Program-made: the position numbers and the translations under genes
Shown here: positions 53,415 through 63,049 of the stretch, one piece after another
How positions within the stretch are numbered: position 1 is the first letter of the stretch
Layout of the letters: every line of letters begins with the position of its first letter
The notes under the pieces: model-generated
Told to the model about the DNA's origin: nothing
Seen by the model: the letters and a program-made list of their open reading frames with translations, nothing else
Databases searched by the model: none
From: Ilyomonas sp964249755
GTDB taxonomy: Bacteria; Bacteroidota; Bacteroidia; Chitinophagales; Chitinophagaceae
Direction: 5' to 3'
Assembly: GCA_964249755.1 (NCBI GenBank)
Contig: CAXUDB010000001.1
Location: 310,001 to 374,000, forward strand
Length of the DNA stretch: 64,000 bases

Positions 53415-55886
53415 ATGCAAAAATGGATCGTGCTTCTCTTTGCCTGTTTGCTATATCAGCAATATGCGTTTACACAAGCCAATATTTCCGGTAAGATTAC
53501 CGACAGCCTTACAAAAGACGCACTTCCCTATGCCACGGTCTCTGTGTCGGCCGGAAAAGAAAATAAAGTTGTAAACGGCGCTACTACCGACAGTGTAGGC
53601 GTTTTTACCATCACCGGTGTCAGCAATGGTAACTATACGCTTACGTTCGAATCCATCGGTTATACTAAAAAAGTAATGAACGGCCTGCGGGTTGACAAAG
53701 GCAGAGCGGCTTATAACCTGGGCGTAATCACATTGCACAAAAGCGAAAATACCTTGCAAGGTGTGGTGGTAACCTCACAAAAAAAGCTGATTGAGAACCG
53801 CATTGATAAGATGGTGTTTAACGCCGAGAATGATATCTCATCGCAGGGCGGCGTAGCTACCGATGTGCTTAAAAAAATACCGCTGGTGTCGGTAGATGCC
53901 GATGGCAACGTGGAGCTTGCCGGCAACACCGGCATCCGGTTTTTGATCAACGGCAAACCCTCGACGGCGTTTGGCAGCAACATTGCCGATGTGCTGCAAA
54001 GCATACCTGCCAGCGAAATAAAAAGCATTGAAGTGATCACCAATCCCGGCGCGCGTTACGATGCGGAAGGCATGGGCGGCATTATCAACATTATCCTTAA
54101 AAAGTCGAGGGTAAATGGCATTAACGGCAACCTGTCGTTAACCGCTGGAACGCGTTTGGAAAACGGCTCGTTTAACGTTATGGCGCGGCATGGCAATTTT
54201 GGTTTGAATGCGTTTGCCAGCGGCAATGCAAGGCTTGCCTCAACCATTACTACAGCGTTGCACCGCACCACAACTGACAGCGTGGATAAGGCGTATGATA
54301 TACTAACGCAACAGGGCAACCCACGCAGCAGCCGTTACGGCGCACAGTCGGGGCTGGGTTTCGATTGGACGGCGAATAAATACAACAGCTTGTCGGGTAG
54401 TATTAATTATGAAAGTTACGGGCATCAGGGCAACGGTTTGGTAAACCAGTTGCAGCAATCAATACCCTTTGCCTACGATACAGCCAGCAGTGTCATTAAT
54501 TCTGTGAATCATTACAACGAAAAAGATTTTTCTTACACGACAGATGCTAACATCAACTATAAAAGGACTTTTAAAAAGGAAGATCAATCGCTGGAAATAA
54601 ATGTAAACACAAGCTTAAGCCGCGGCAATACGAGGAGCAATACTTACCAGGCATTATTGCCACAGGACTCCGTGTATTATGGCGTGAATAATAATAACCT
54701 GGATAAGCAGGATGAGTATGAAATTGAGATTGATTATACGCAGCCTCTCACTAAAAAAATAACGTTTGATGCCGGGGCAGATATTACGTTTGATGATATC
54801 CTCAGCCATTCAAACGTATATGGTTTGCAACCTGCCAGTAAGCTTTATTTATACGATACTTCCGTTTCCAACTACCTCTCTTATCACCAGAAAGTATATG
54901 CGGCTTATGCAGAAATTAGTTTGCCGGTAGGTAAATGGTTCGATGCAAAATTAGGTTCACGCTATGAGCGCACCGAAATCAATTCTTATTATTCAAATGC
55001 TGCGACACAGGTAGCGGTTCCGGGTTATAATACGTTGGTGCCTTCTGCCTATATCTTACGAAAACTAACGGAGCGGCAAACCTTAAAGCTGAGTTATTCA
55101 AAACGCATCGGCAGACCGGAGTATGATGATCTGAACCCTTTCATCAACACTACAGATCCCAAAAATATTTCATCGGGCAATCCGTATTTAAGACCTGAAA
55201 TCGGCAACCGTATCGAACTCGCTTATAACCATGATTACGGCGATGCCGGTTCGTTTATGATTACTGCTTCGTACCGCGAAAGCAATCATGATATTCAGCC
55301 TTATACAGCCTATTACACCGCATTGCAGCTGGGCGATTCGGTATACAACAATGTATCGGTAAATACAATGGCTAATATAGGGCTGGAAGAGAATGCAGGC
55401 ATCAGCTTCTTTGGCAATTATAAAGCGACAGACAAACTTACCATGCGGACGAATCTGTATGGTTTCAGGCGGCATATCAACAATGGTATTGATACCGGGC
55501 TTAACCCTACGAGTTATAATTATCGCATCAACATAAATCTTACGTACCTGTTTACAAAAACGTTGTCGGCGGAGTTCTTTGGCAACTTTAACTCGGCGCG
55601 GCACGAGCTGCAGGGACGCTATCCATCCTTCTCCTCTTATACCATCGCCGCACGCAAACAATTCTGGAACAAAAAAGCAAGCCTGGCGATAACCGCCAAT
55701 AGTCTTTTTAATAAGTATCTAAACCAGGAAACCGTTTTGTACGGTACTAATTTTACCACCAGCAGTTACCGTAAAGTGCCGTTCCGTTCTATTGGTATCA
55801 ACTTTACATGGAAGTTTGGCAAGCTGGATTTTAAGAAAGATAAAGACGATAAGGAAGGTAGCCCGGCAACTGGTGATGGAGGATAG
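53415..55886 (+). CDS. TonB-dependent receptor of the outer-membrane beta-barrel (OMP_b-brl_3) family
   Basis: 823 residues from the ATG at 53415, which begins a signal peptide (MQKWIVLLFACLLYQQYAFTQ); an upstream in-frame ATG would add an unsuitable leader. Domains: CarboxypepD_reg-like (about 23-100, 'ISGKITDSLTKDALPYATVS'), plug (about 115-210, 'GIRFLINGKPSTAFGSNIAD', 'SIEVITNPGARYDAEGMGGI'), and a barrel containing 'RYERTEINSYYSN', 'YILRKLTERQTLKLSYSKRI' and 'ISSGNPYLRPEIGNRIELAY'. It has no SusD partner, so it probably imports a metal chelate, vitamin or peptide. Composition is richer in G+C, with many C-ending codons, than the relic region before it. Confidence 0.92.
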   Translation: MQKWIVLLFACLLYQQYAFTQANISGKITDSLTKDALPYATVSVSAGKENKVVNGATTDSVGVFTITGVSNGNYTLTFESIGYTKKVMNGLRVDKGRAAYNLGVITLHKSENTLQGVVVTSQKKLIENRIDKMVFNAENDISSQGGVATDVLKKIPLVSVDADGNVELAGNTGIRFLINGKPSTAFGSNIADVLQSIPASEIKSIEVITNPGARYDAEGMGGIINIILKKSRVNGINGNLSLTAGTRLENGSFNVMARHGNFGLNAFASGNARLASTITTALHRTTTDSVDKAYDILTQQGNPRSSRYGAQSGLGFDWTANKYNSLSGSINYESYGHQGNGLVNQLQQSIPFAYDTASSVINSVNHYNEKDFSYTTDANINYKRTFKKEDQSLEINVNTSLSRGNTRSNTYQALLPQDSVYYGVNNNNLDKQDEYEIEIDYTQPLTKKITFDAGADITFDDILSHSNVYGLQPASKLYLYDTSVSNYLSYHQKVYAAYAEISLPVGKWFDAKLGSRYERTEINSYYSNAATQVAVPGYNTLVPSAYILRKLTERQTLKLSYSKRIGRPEYDDLNPFINTTDPKNISSGNPYLRPEIGNRIELAYNHDYGDAGSFMITASYRESNHDIQPYTAYYTALQLGDSVYNNVSVNTMANIGLEENAGISFFGNYKATDKLTMRTNLYGFRRHINNGIDTGLNPTSYNYRININLTYLFTKTLSAEFFGNFNSARHELQGRYPSFSSYTIAARKQFWNKKASLAITANSLFNKYLNQETVLYGTNFTTSSYRKVPFRSIGINFTWKFGKLDFKKDKDDKEGSPATGDGG

Positions 55887-56114
55887 TAAAAATGATGCGG
55901 CAACGTCTTATTGTTTTAACCGGGTCTTATTACAAATAAGAAAATAGCTACAGCCTGCCCGATATTGCATCCTCATCTTGTTATATAAAATTGCCGAACG
56001 GCTCTTCACCGCGTTTACAAAATCTTCCTCCGGGGAGCCGTCTTCGGATCGTATGGCTGAGCGTAGTATTTTTACGCTTCTCTTCTTTGGCTTCCTGACC
56101 ATAAATGTAGGCAA

Positions 56115-56795
56115 ATGATAGCCACAAGTCTTATCGCCAGTCTAATTGAATCCGGAGCAATACTATTATCCGCTTTCGATGCTGAACAGTTGGTACAGTA
56201 CGGCGGTTTGCTCCTGATTATGCTGGCGGTATATGCACAAACCGGCTTGTTCTTTTGTTTCTTTTTACCCAGCGGTATCTTTCTGTTTACGGGTGGTGTG
56301 TTGGTTGCCTCCGGTCAGCTGCAGCATAGCGTGTTCACCCTCTGCGCAGGTACGGTTGCAGCAGCCGTGGCAGGCTGCATCACCGGCTATTGGTTTGGCA
56401 GAAAAACAAGACCTCTGATGTATAAGAGAAAAGACTCGCGGTTCTTTCGTCAGCAGCATTTGGCGGCAGCCGAATCTTTCTACCATAAGTACGGGCAGTT
56501 TGCATTAACCATAGGGCTGCTGTTCCCCCTTATCCGCACATTTGCGCCTATCGTAGCCGGTATGGTGCGGATGAAGCCTGTCCGGTTTTTGTTCCTGGTG
56601 TCTATCGGTTCCATCCTCTGGACGCCGGTGCTGGTACTATCGGGTTACATAGTGGGCATCCTTCCTGGCGTTAAGCCGTACCTGCCTTACCTGATGCCGG
56701 GGTTCATTCTAGTGGTCACTACGCCACTCGTGATCCGTATGATAAAGGAAATGAAAAAGAAGGGTACACACAGCGATGATGAGATAAGAAAATGA
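56115..56795 (+). CDS. DedA-family membrane protein
   Basis: 226 residues with about five hydrophobic segments. The DedA pattern is visible in 'LPSGIFLFTGGVLVASGQ', 'AAVAGCITGYWFGRKT' (glycine-rich re-entrant region) and 'FPLIRTFAPIVAGMVRMKPV', the conserved Arg/Pro helix. Family knowledge: DedA/SNARE-associated proteins flip lipids such as undecaprenyl phosphate or phosphatidylethanolamine and support membrane integrity. It follows the TonB receptor by 228 bp, with no sign of an operon. Confidence 0.87.
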   Translation: MIATSLIASLIESGAILLSAFDAEQLVQYGGLLLIMLAVYAQTGLFFCFFLPSGIFLFTGGVLVASGQLQHSVFTLCAGTVAAAVAGCITGYWFGRKTRPLMYKRKDSRFFRQQHLAAAESFYHKYGQFALTIGLLFPLIRTFAPIVAGMVRMKPVRFLFLVSIGSILWTPVLVLSGYIVGILPGVKPYLPYLMPGFILVVTTPLVIRMIKEMKKKGTHSDDEIRK

Positions 56796-57079
56796 ACTCA
56801 TAGGGCTATTTCTTTTTCCCTTTTTTCTCCGTAATATCTTCCTCAAAGTCCTTGTACGTTACTCGTTAAATATTGTGTTTAGTTAGCCTTTCCTGCGCGC
56901 CGATCATTTGTAGATGAATAAAAAAACCGAGAGAGAACCCATCGTGTTTATGGAAAGGTAAAGACATTCAAACACTCAACTTCTGCGGTATCGCCTTTTC
57001 CGGAAGGATGGCTTTGCTTGGCTCGCAACAACAGCTTTGACATCGTCCTACTAATATTTATAATACCTGCACCAAAAAC
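56796..57079. other. Intergenic, no gene seen
   Basis: 284 bp between the convergent DedA and metalloprotease genes. On the minus strand a short Lys/Glu-rich frame tail ends at about 56810 ('YKDFEEDITEKKGKKK'), possibly the last trace of a lost gene. Nothing else is recognised. Confidence 0.4.
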
Positions 57080-57109
57080 AAAAGAGGCTTCCTTCAGGAA
57101 GCCTCTTTT
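57080..57109 (-). terminator. Rho-independent terminator of the metalloprotease gene
   Basis: A perfect 14-bp stem (57080-57093 with 57096-57109) with a 2-base apical gap; the minus-strand transcript then reads TTTTGTTTTT. It lies 25 bp past the stop codon at 57135. Confidence 0.92.
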
Positions 57110-57134
57110 ATAAGAAACAGAATTCTGTAAAAAA

Positions 57135-60086
57135 CTATTCTTTTACCACCTTGCATTGTTTAATGATGGCACCGGTTTTATCCCGGATAATCACCATATA
57201 AGTCCCGGCAGATAATTTATTCAGGCTAACGCTGGTAGCGCCGGAGAAAGTCTGGCTTGCCACTTTGCGGCCATAGATATCCGTCACAATGAGGGAAACA
57301 GCATCGGTATAGTTACCCATGCTTACTTTCAAATCACTGTGTACCGGGTTAGGATACAGCGAAACAGCAGTTGAAACAGTTACACCTTTTGTAAATTCAA
57401 CAGCCGTACGCGACGATGATTCTTTTCCGGTAGGAGTGGCGGTAACCGTAAGCGTGTAGCAAGATGCGCTGAACGCCTTGTTTTTACCGGCAACCTTAAC
57501 ATAATAAGTACCGGCTGCCTGGTTGCTTAAAGAAACCGTTTCTGTGGCGGTAGCGCCTGTGCCCGAGCCTATCAGGTTGCGCGAGGTATTATAAATCGCT
57601 ATATCGAAGTTAACACCTGAAGGACCTATAAGGCTGTACACGACATTGCTCCTGGCAGCGATTGTTACTTTGTAGTAATCAACGTCTGTAGCGGAGCTGA
57701 TCGCTGCGGTGTTGGTTACGCCGGCTGAAATAGTTGCCGCCTGCGCTGGTTTGTCATTAGGTTCAAATGCGGTAGCGCAATTAGAGGCTGCGGTTGTAGC
57801 AAACTGTGCAGTTGCATAAGTGCTCGATCCGCCGGCGCAGTTCGTTCTCACTCTCCAGTCGTAAGTAGAAGAAGCAGTAAGACCGCTTATGCTAACAGAA
57901 GTAGCAGTAGTGGCAGTAGCTGCACTTGTCCATGTGCTGGAAGATGTGAGTTTGTAATCCACATCATAGCTGGTAGCACCGCTTACTGCTGTCCAGCTTA
58001 CGGTTGCGCCGGTTGCTGTAATGGCAGAAGCTGTTAAACCAGTTGGTGCACTGCACGATGTGCCGGATGTAATGGTGAAATTGGCATTAGAAATATCGAA
58101 AAAGATATTCCCTACCGATTCAATCTTAATTCTTGCCGTCGTGCTCGCTGTATTCGGTATTGTTACCGCTTGGCTGCCGTCGTTCGGCGTGCTGGCTGCC
58201 AGCACTGTCGGGAAGGTTTGCCCGCCATCCGTTGACAAGGATATTTTTACATTGGCACAATTAATTGGCGAAGCCGTAGTTCCTGCTACATCCCAGGTAA
58301 TGGTTTGAGAAGAACCACCTGCATAAGAAGTCGCTGTGTTGGGCGATGTCACTTTAAAAGGACCCGCTGCTGCGCTCACCGTTACTACTGCATCAGTAAA
58401 ATTGGTCTGTGCCACATTCACAGGGTTCGTTGCGCTAAATACCTCGTTGTCTCTTACGGTCAGGCGGAAGTTCAGCGTTCTGGCAACAGAGCTAAGCGCT
58501 TCTATGTTCACTGTTTTATCGCCACCGGGCAAAGGACCGGTAATTGAGTCGCCTTTCAGTATGGTTGATAACTGCGGAAAATAACGGGTAGGAGAGGTGG
58601 TAGGGAGGAAAGATATCCAGTTCGGACCCGTGGTTTTTGTAGGGCTCGCTACACTTTTTGCCCCGGTTTGTCCGGTACCATTGTCATTTTCTTCCCAGCA
58701 ATAGGTGAGCACATCACCCGCATCCGCATCTGTAGCCGAGCCGGTAAGCGCAAAAGGTGTGCTCTTCGGAATCGTGTAATTGCTTACTGCCGCCACTACC
58801 GGTGTAGAGTTAGGAACCGTTGTCGTAACAGGGCAACTCTTTGTAGCTAAGTTGGCTTGTATCTGTGCGATAGAAACCGCGTGATAAATATCAATGGAGT
58901 GAGGAGCTACGTCATAGCTGGTGATGCCGGCATAACCCATGATGGTAATGCCCGAACCAATTTCAACATTCACACCCGTACCTTCATTAGAATAAGAAAA
59001 AGTATGGTTGGCGCCTAATTGATGACCCACTTCATGCACTACATAATCAATATCAAAGTTGTCACCCTGCGGGATGGCGTCAGCAGGCGAGGTAAAGCCG
59101 CTGCCTTTCGATCCGTTCACGCAAATGCAACCAATGCAGCCGGCATTGCCGCCGCCGCCTGAAGCACCGAATAAGTGACCAATGTCGTAGTTGGCTTCGC
59201 CGATAACAGAAGTTAATGTATTCTGCAACTGGCTGTTCCATTTGCCCGCCGCTCCCTGCGCAGCATTTGCATAAGGATCGGTAGCCGGGTTATAATAAAA
59301 CACACGGGTGGTGTTGGCAATCAGGTTCAGGTGCACGGCCAGGTCTTTCTCATACACACCGTTGCAACGGGTGAGTGTGTTGTTTACCGCAGCCAATACC
59401 AAACCTACCTCTGTAGAATCGGTAGCACCGAAATAATTGGAGTATTCTGCCGTAACCGACTGTGCCAGCCGCAGTGTTTTCAGGTTGTTGCCCGAACGAC
59501 CGGTTACCCCGCTCGATGTCACCTTATCGGTAAGGTCGTTTACCATCTTTGCATCTTCGGTAGTGCAGTTCCAGGGCAGTTTACCCTTTTCTCTTTGCGA
59601 AGTATACACCGAATAAATGGAGTGATCTTTCGAATACGGCTCCATAAACTCATTGTCCTTCCCGGTTCTGAAAATCATCGTCTGGATGCCTTGTGGCGAA
59701 ACACTCAGCTTCAGTGTAGCATACTTGTCGGTAATACCTTTGCCGGAAAAAGATCGGATGTCGGGAAACTTTGCCTGTAATGCAGCGTCGAAATTGGATG
59801 CTTCCACCACTTCAAAATCTTCTAACAAACCAGCCGCATTAGGCAAAGAAATAATAGTGCGCCCGCCCGATTGTTTGCCCACAACCGAAAACAGTTGCTG
59901 CTTAAAATCGGCATAGTTCAAACGGAACAGTTTAAACACTTTCGGGTACGATTGCCGTAAAGTGGCTTTGTCGGCTTCAATTGTTGTCTTGTCTTCGTTG
60001 GCTGCCGACCAGAACTTGTTTGTCTGCGCAAAACCGCTCACCGCCAGCAACACGGCCACGGCACTTGAAAGTAACAGTCTTTTCAT
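57135..60086 (-). CDS. Secreted M12B (reprolysin-like) zinc metalloprotease with FN3, PPC and T9SS sorting domains
   Basis: 983 residues. Signal peptide (MKRLLLSSAVAVLLAVSGFAQ), a propeptide (about 22-200), a metzincin catalytic domain with zinc motif 'HEVGHQLGANH' (about 350-360) and Met-turn 'GITIMGYAGI', a middle of Ig-like beta domains, a fibronectin type III domain (about 675-760, 'LTASAITATGATVSWTAVSG'), a pre-peptidase C-terminal domain (about 770-880, 'DVDYYKVTIAARSNVVYSLI') and a T9SS type A sorting domain ('SLYPNPVHSDLKV' and the final 'LSAGTYMVIIRDKTGAIIKQ'). It is thus secreted through the outer membrane by the type IX system and probably digests extracellular protein. Confidence 0.94.
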   Translation of the reverse strand: MKRLLLSSAVAVLLAVSGFAQTNKFWSAANEDKTTIEADKATLRQSYPKVFKLFRLNYADFKQQLFSVVGKQSGGRTIISLPNAAGLLEDFEVVEASNFDAALQAKFPDIRSFSGKGITDKYATLKLSVSPQGIQTMIFRTGKDNEFMEPYSKDHSIYSVYTSQREKGKLPWNCTTEDAKMVNDLTDKVTSSGVTGRSGNNLKTLRLAQSVTAEYSNYFGATDSTEVGLVLAAVNNTLTRCNGVYEKDLAVHLNLIANTTRVFYYNPATDPYANAAQGAAGKWNSQLQNTLTSVIGEANYDIGHLFGASGGGGNAGCIGCICVNGSKGSGFTSPADAIPQGDNFDIDYVVHEVGHQLGANHTFSYSNEGTGVNVEIGSGITIMGYAGITSYDVAPHSIDIYHAVSIAQIQANLATKSCPVTTTVPNSTPVVAAVSNYTIPKSTPFALTGSATDADAGDVLTYCWEENDNGTGQTGAKSVASPTKTTGPNWISFLPTTSPTRYFPQLSTILKGDSITGPLPGGDKTVNIEALSSVARTLNFRLTVRDNEVFSATNPVNVAQTNFTDAVVTVSAAAGPFKVTSPNTATSYAGGSSQTITWDVAGTTASPINCANVKISLSTDGGQTFPTVLAASTPNDGSQAVTIPNTASTTARIKIESVGNIFFDISNANFTITSGTSCSAPTGLTASAITATGATVSWTAVSGATSYDVDYKLTSSSTWTSAATATTATSVSISGLTASSTYDWRVRTNCAGGSSTYATAQFATTAASNCATAFEPNDKPAQAATISAGVTNTAAISSATDVDYYKVTIAARSNVVYSLIGPSGVNFDIAIYNTSRNLIGSGTGATATETVSLSNQAAGTYYVKVAGKNKAFSASCYTLTVTATPTGKESSSRTAVEFTKGVTVSTAVSLYPNPVHSDLKVSMGNYTDAVSLIVTDIYGRKVASQTFSGATSVSLNKLSAGTYMVIIRDKTGAIIKQCKVVKE

Positions 60087-60354
60087 TGTTGAGAGAAATT
60101 GGTAAGTAAAAAATATTGTGCAATTAGAGGCGTAAATATATTAATGAGTTAGCATTTATCTAACAGCCCTTTATTATAAACCGGCGTTTCCCTGCTTTTT
60201 TACTGCATATAGTTCAAATCTATCGGCGAATGACTCCTTGTTAGAGCTTCCAATCGGTAACGCACGTGTAAGAATATTCATTTGTCACACCGCTCGCTGT
60301 CCTCAACACCTATAGTGCAGATGCCCGCCAATAGGAAAAAAGTTTGGGATAAAT

Positions 60355-60780
60355 TTATTCACACGATACGGCAGCTTCTTGCGTCAGAACGCAAATCCAC
60401 TGCTCATTAACCTTCAGGTACACGTTAGTCACCCATTGTTCCGAACCAAAAGGATTGTCTAAATAATGACCTTCATTTTTGCCTCTTGATATCACAATTG
60501 CAAAGTCATTGTACAGCTTCACCTGCACAACCTGCTTCTTCATACTTAAATGTACCAGGTTCCCATTTTTTATTGCAGCAAGAAAATGTTCCTTATCCGA
60601 TAGCCCGGTTGAAGGTTCAAGAATCATCCAATCTTCAGCGAGAAGAGTAGAAATCCTTTCTGCGTCATTCGTTTCATACGCCCCGTTCAGATTGTTTTCA
60701 ATTGTTTGAAACTGAGATTTCAATTCGGTTTCTGTCATAAAATTTCTGATGATTAAATTTTCAAGCTCTGTATCTGCCAT
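60355..60780 (-). CDS. DUF4440/SnoaL-like (NTF2 fold) protein
   Basis: 141 residues. A single NTF2-like fold: 'ENNLNGAYETNDAERISTLL', 'EDWMILEPSTGLSDKEHFLA', 'VQVKLYNDFAIVISRGKNEG', 'WVTNVYLKVNEQWICVLTQE'. The N-terminal 15 residues precede the helix and the ATG at codon 15 ('MTETELKSQF') is an equally likely start. There is no signal peptide, so it is cytoplasmic, unlike the NTF2-like protein at 9.5 kb. The function is unknown. Confidence 0.82.
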   Translation of the reverse strand: MADTELENLIIRNFMTETELKSQFQTIENNLNGAYETNDAERISTLLAEDWMILEPSTGLSDKEHFLAAIKNGNLVHLSMKKQVVQVKLYNDFAIVISRGKNEGHYLDNPFGSEQWVTNVYLKVNEQWICVLTQEAAVSCE

Positions 60781-61023
60781 ACACTTTTTCTCAGGCAGTT
60801 AGTGTCCCCACCCTCAATGTTCGGTAGAAAACACAACGTCAGCAACAAATAACAAATGATACATGCCGGAGGCATAACCTGTCTCTATCACCCTTCTCCT
60901 TGCAGAAGCCTTTGGTTACAGTGTAGCCACCCTTTCTGTTATACAAAAAGGCCTCTTCCCTCCACAGTAAGCAGATGCAGCCTGTTTAACCCATAGAAGG
61001 CGGCCGGCTCCCTGTATTAGGGA

Positions 61024-62634
61024 TTATTCTTTTATAAACTTCAAAGTTTTGTTGCTATGGATTGTTTGCACTTGCACATAGTAAACACCGGCTGCCAATC
61101 TGCTTATATCACATTTGTATGATGCGGCTCCACGGGTTGTTTGAGTAACAAGTGTATTACCTATAGCATCACTAATAACAATCGTTGTCTTCTCATTTAT
61201 CAGCAAACCATTTATCACCACATAATCTCTGGCAGGATTGGGAGAAACCTGAAGGCTTCCTTCAGGTTTATAGCTGTTTACATCAGCCGCTACGCGGTTG
61301 TCAGCAATAGAATGACTTATTATAAAATCAATAGTATCCGTACGAAGTATAAGTTGGTCAGCAATGGAGTTAGTAATTTTTGCATAATACTTGCCACCCG
61401 TTGCCGGTGCGAAAGTAGAATCGCCTTTAATAACAATTTGTCCTGCTTGTCCCACTTTAAACCAGCTATAAGTGTTATTGCTCAGAGTTCCTCCGGCATA
61501 CACAGCCAAAGTATCTTTATGCTGATGAATAGGAATAGGTGCCTGCGTTGAATAAGAAGTAAAGCATTGAAGTTGGGCTACCAATTCCAACCCGTCAAAA
61601 GTAAATAGGTTGTGGCTGACGTATAAATTAGCAAGGTTGCGGGGTGTGAACTTATAATCAATATTGTTATTTTGCGACAGTTGATTATGGTTCAGGTAAA
61701 GATTCGTCAGATTAGATCTGGCAAAGGAATGAGGAACACTACCGCTGAAATTATTATTATTTAAGTACAACGTATAAAGCAAAGGAGGATTGGCAAGAAA
61801 GGATGGTATCGCTCCGCTCAGATGATTGAAAGACAAATCCAGATTAAATAAATTTGAAAGATTGCCGATAGTAGAAGGCAACGTATCGCTTAACTGGTTA
61901 TGAGCCATATTCAGCTCGCGCAGATTTGTAAGATTGCCAATTTCAACAGGCAAGCCACTCAGTTCATTATTGTTTGCAAATAAGTTAACAAGGTTGGTAA
62001 GCTTTACAATACTGGCGGGGAATCGGCCGCTGAGCTTATTAAATTCTACCCATAAATCAGTGAGTTTACGAAGGTTTCCAATGGTAGATGGCAGAGAACC
62101 AGTCAGTTGATTTTTATATAAAAACAACTTCTGCAGATTGACAAGATTACCAATGGTAGCTGGCAACTCGCCGGTAAGTTTGTTATATTCCAAGTATAAA
62201 ATATTCAGCTTTACAAGATTCCCGATTGATGCTGGTATAGCTCCGCTAAAGTGATCCCGGCTCAGCTCAAGGTCAGTTAGATTTACTAGTTTGCCAATGA
62301 AGGTAGGTATCGAGTCGCCGATATGATTATCAGATAGATTTAAGAAATACAATTTAGAGAGGTTTCCAAGAGAAGGAGATAAATGCCCACGCAGATTGTT
62401 CCCTGATAAATTAATCAATCCAATTCTGTTGCCGGTAATGCCTACTCCAGCCCATGTTGAAACAGGTGCTTTGGTAAGCCAGTTCGTATTTGTGTACCAG
62501 TTAGCGCCATTAGTGCTGTTATATAAATCAACAAGCGCCAAAGAGTCTTGTACATTCACCTGCGCCTTGGCAATGGTAAAACTATTAATACTAATTGCAA
62601 ATAATAAGCAGATCAAAGCAACAGAAGATTTCAT
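61024..62634 (-). CDS. Leucine-rich-repeat protein with T9SS sorting domain
   Basis: 536 residues. Signal peptide ending '...NSFTIAKAQ', an N-terminal cap of plant-receptor type ('ALVDLYNSTNGANWYTNTNW'), then about twelve 23-24-residue LRRs (about 68-360) of the plant-specific kind ('IGNLVNLTDLELSRDHFSGA', 'IGNLVNLQKLFLYKNQLTGS', 'IGNLSNLFNLDLSFNHLSGA'). An Ig-like domain follows and the C-terminus is a T9SS type A sorting domain ('LQVSPNPARDYVVINGLL', 'ISRLAAGVYYVQVQ'). It should be secreted or anchored at the cell surface and bind proteins or glycans. LRRs of this kind in Bacteroidota suggest transfer or domain shuffling. Confidence 0.93.
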   Translation of the reverse strand: MKSSVALICLLFAISINSFTIAKAQVNVQDSLALVDLYNSTNGANWYTNTNWLTKAPVSTWAGVGITGNRIGLINLSGNNLRGHLSPSLGNLSKLYFLNLSDNHIGDSIPTFIGKLVNLTDLELSRDHFSGAIPASIGNLVKLNILYLEYNKLTGELPATIGNLVNLQKLFLYKNQLTGSLPSTIGNLRKLTDLWVEFNKLSGRFPASIVKLTNLVNLFANNNELSGLPVEIGNLTNLRELNMAHNQLSDTLPSTIGNLSNLFNLDLSFNHLSGAIPSFLANPPLLYTLYLNNNNFSGSVPHSFARSNLTNLYLNHNQLSQNNNIDYKFTPRNLANLYVSHNLFTFDGLELVAQLQCFTSYSTQAPIPIHQHKDTLAVYAGGTLSNNTYSWFKVGQAGQIVIKGDSTFAPATGGKYYAKITNSIADQLILRTDTIDFIISHSIADNRVAADVNSYKPEGSLQVSPNPARDYVVINGLLINEKTTIVISDAIGNTLVTQTTRGAASYKCDISRLAAGVYYVQVQTIHSNKTLKFIKE

Positions 62635-62756
62635 ACAAGAGATTTACAGTAATAAAGAAGCAGAAAAAGCAGTAGTTACAAACAAATATAAAGTTTCTGC
62701 TTCCGGTACCGGCAGTGCATCACCGAATAAAACAATTTCCAAAATCAGCCAGCCTT

Positions 62757-62958
62757 CATCTCAACTCCAAAAACAGCATCCCACATTCAAAAACCCTCAT
62801 CCCAACTCCAAAAAACAGTATCCCAAGCCCGAAAATGTGCATCCCAAACCCGAAAAACTGCATTCTACGTTCAAAAACCTTCATCCCGCAATCAAAAACA
62901 GGCATTCCATATTCAAAAAACACCCTCCCATATTCTCATACACCCTTCCAAAATCTTT
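62757..62958. repeat. Degenerate 21-bp tandem repeats (~9 units)
   Basis: Consensus CATCCCanatTCAAAAAcn, with units at about 62757, 62777, 62798, 62820, 62840, 62861, 62882, 62903 and 62924, mostly 20-22 bp. As the period is 21, every frame gives heptapeptide repeats, such as 'IPxSKN' on the plus strand and 'GMxVF' on the minus strand. It lies in the 415-bp gap between the divergent LRR gene and the unrecognised gene at 63050. It is not a CRISPR array, as units follow each other without spacers. Confidence 0.8.
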
Positions 62959-63049
62959 TAATGTCTTTTTAATGGCATAAAAAGCTAATATAACCACTCA
63001 GCTTTTAGCTTTGCAACCCTAAACAATATCCGATAACAAATCCAGTATT

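Noticed and set aside
55188..55661. 157-codon minus-strand frame
   Set aside because: It lies entirely within the TonB receptor gene in antisense.
62757..62958. CRISPR array
   Set aside because: Units of 21 bp follow each other without spacers and are too degenerate; no cas genes are nearby.
62396..62980. 194-codon plus-strand frame over the LRR gene start and the 21-bp repeats
   Set aside because: The first part is antisense to the LRR gene and the second part is the tandem repeat; no independent support for translation.
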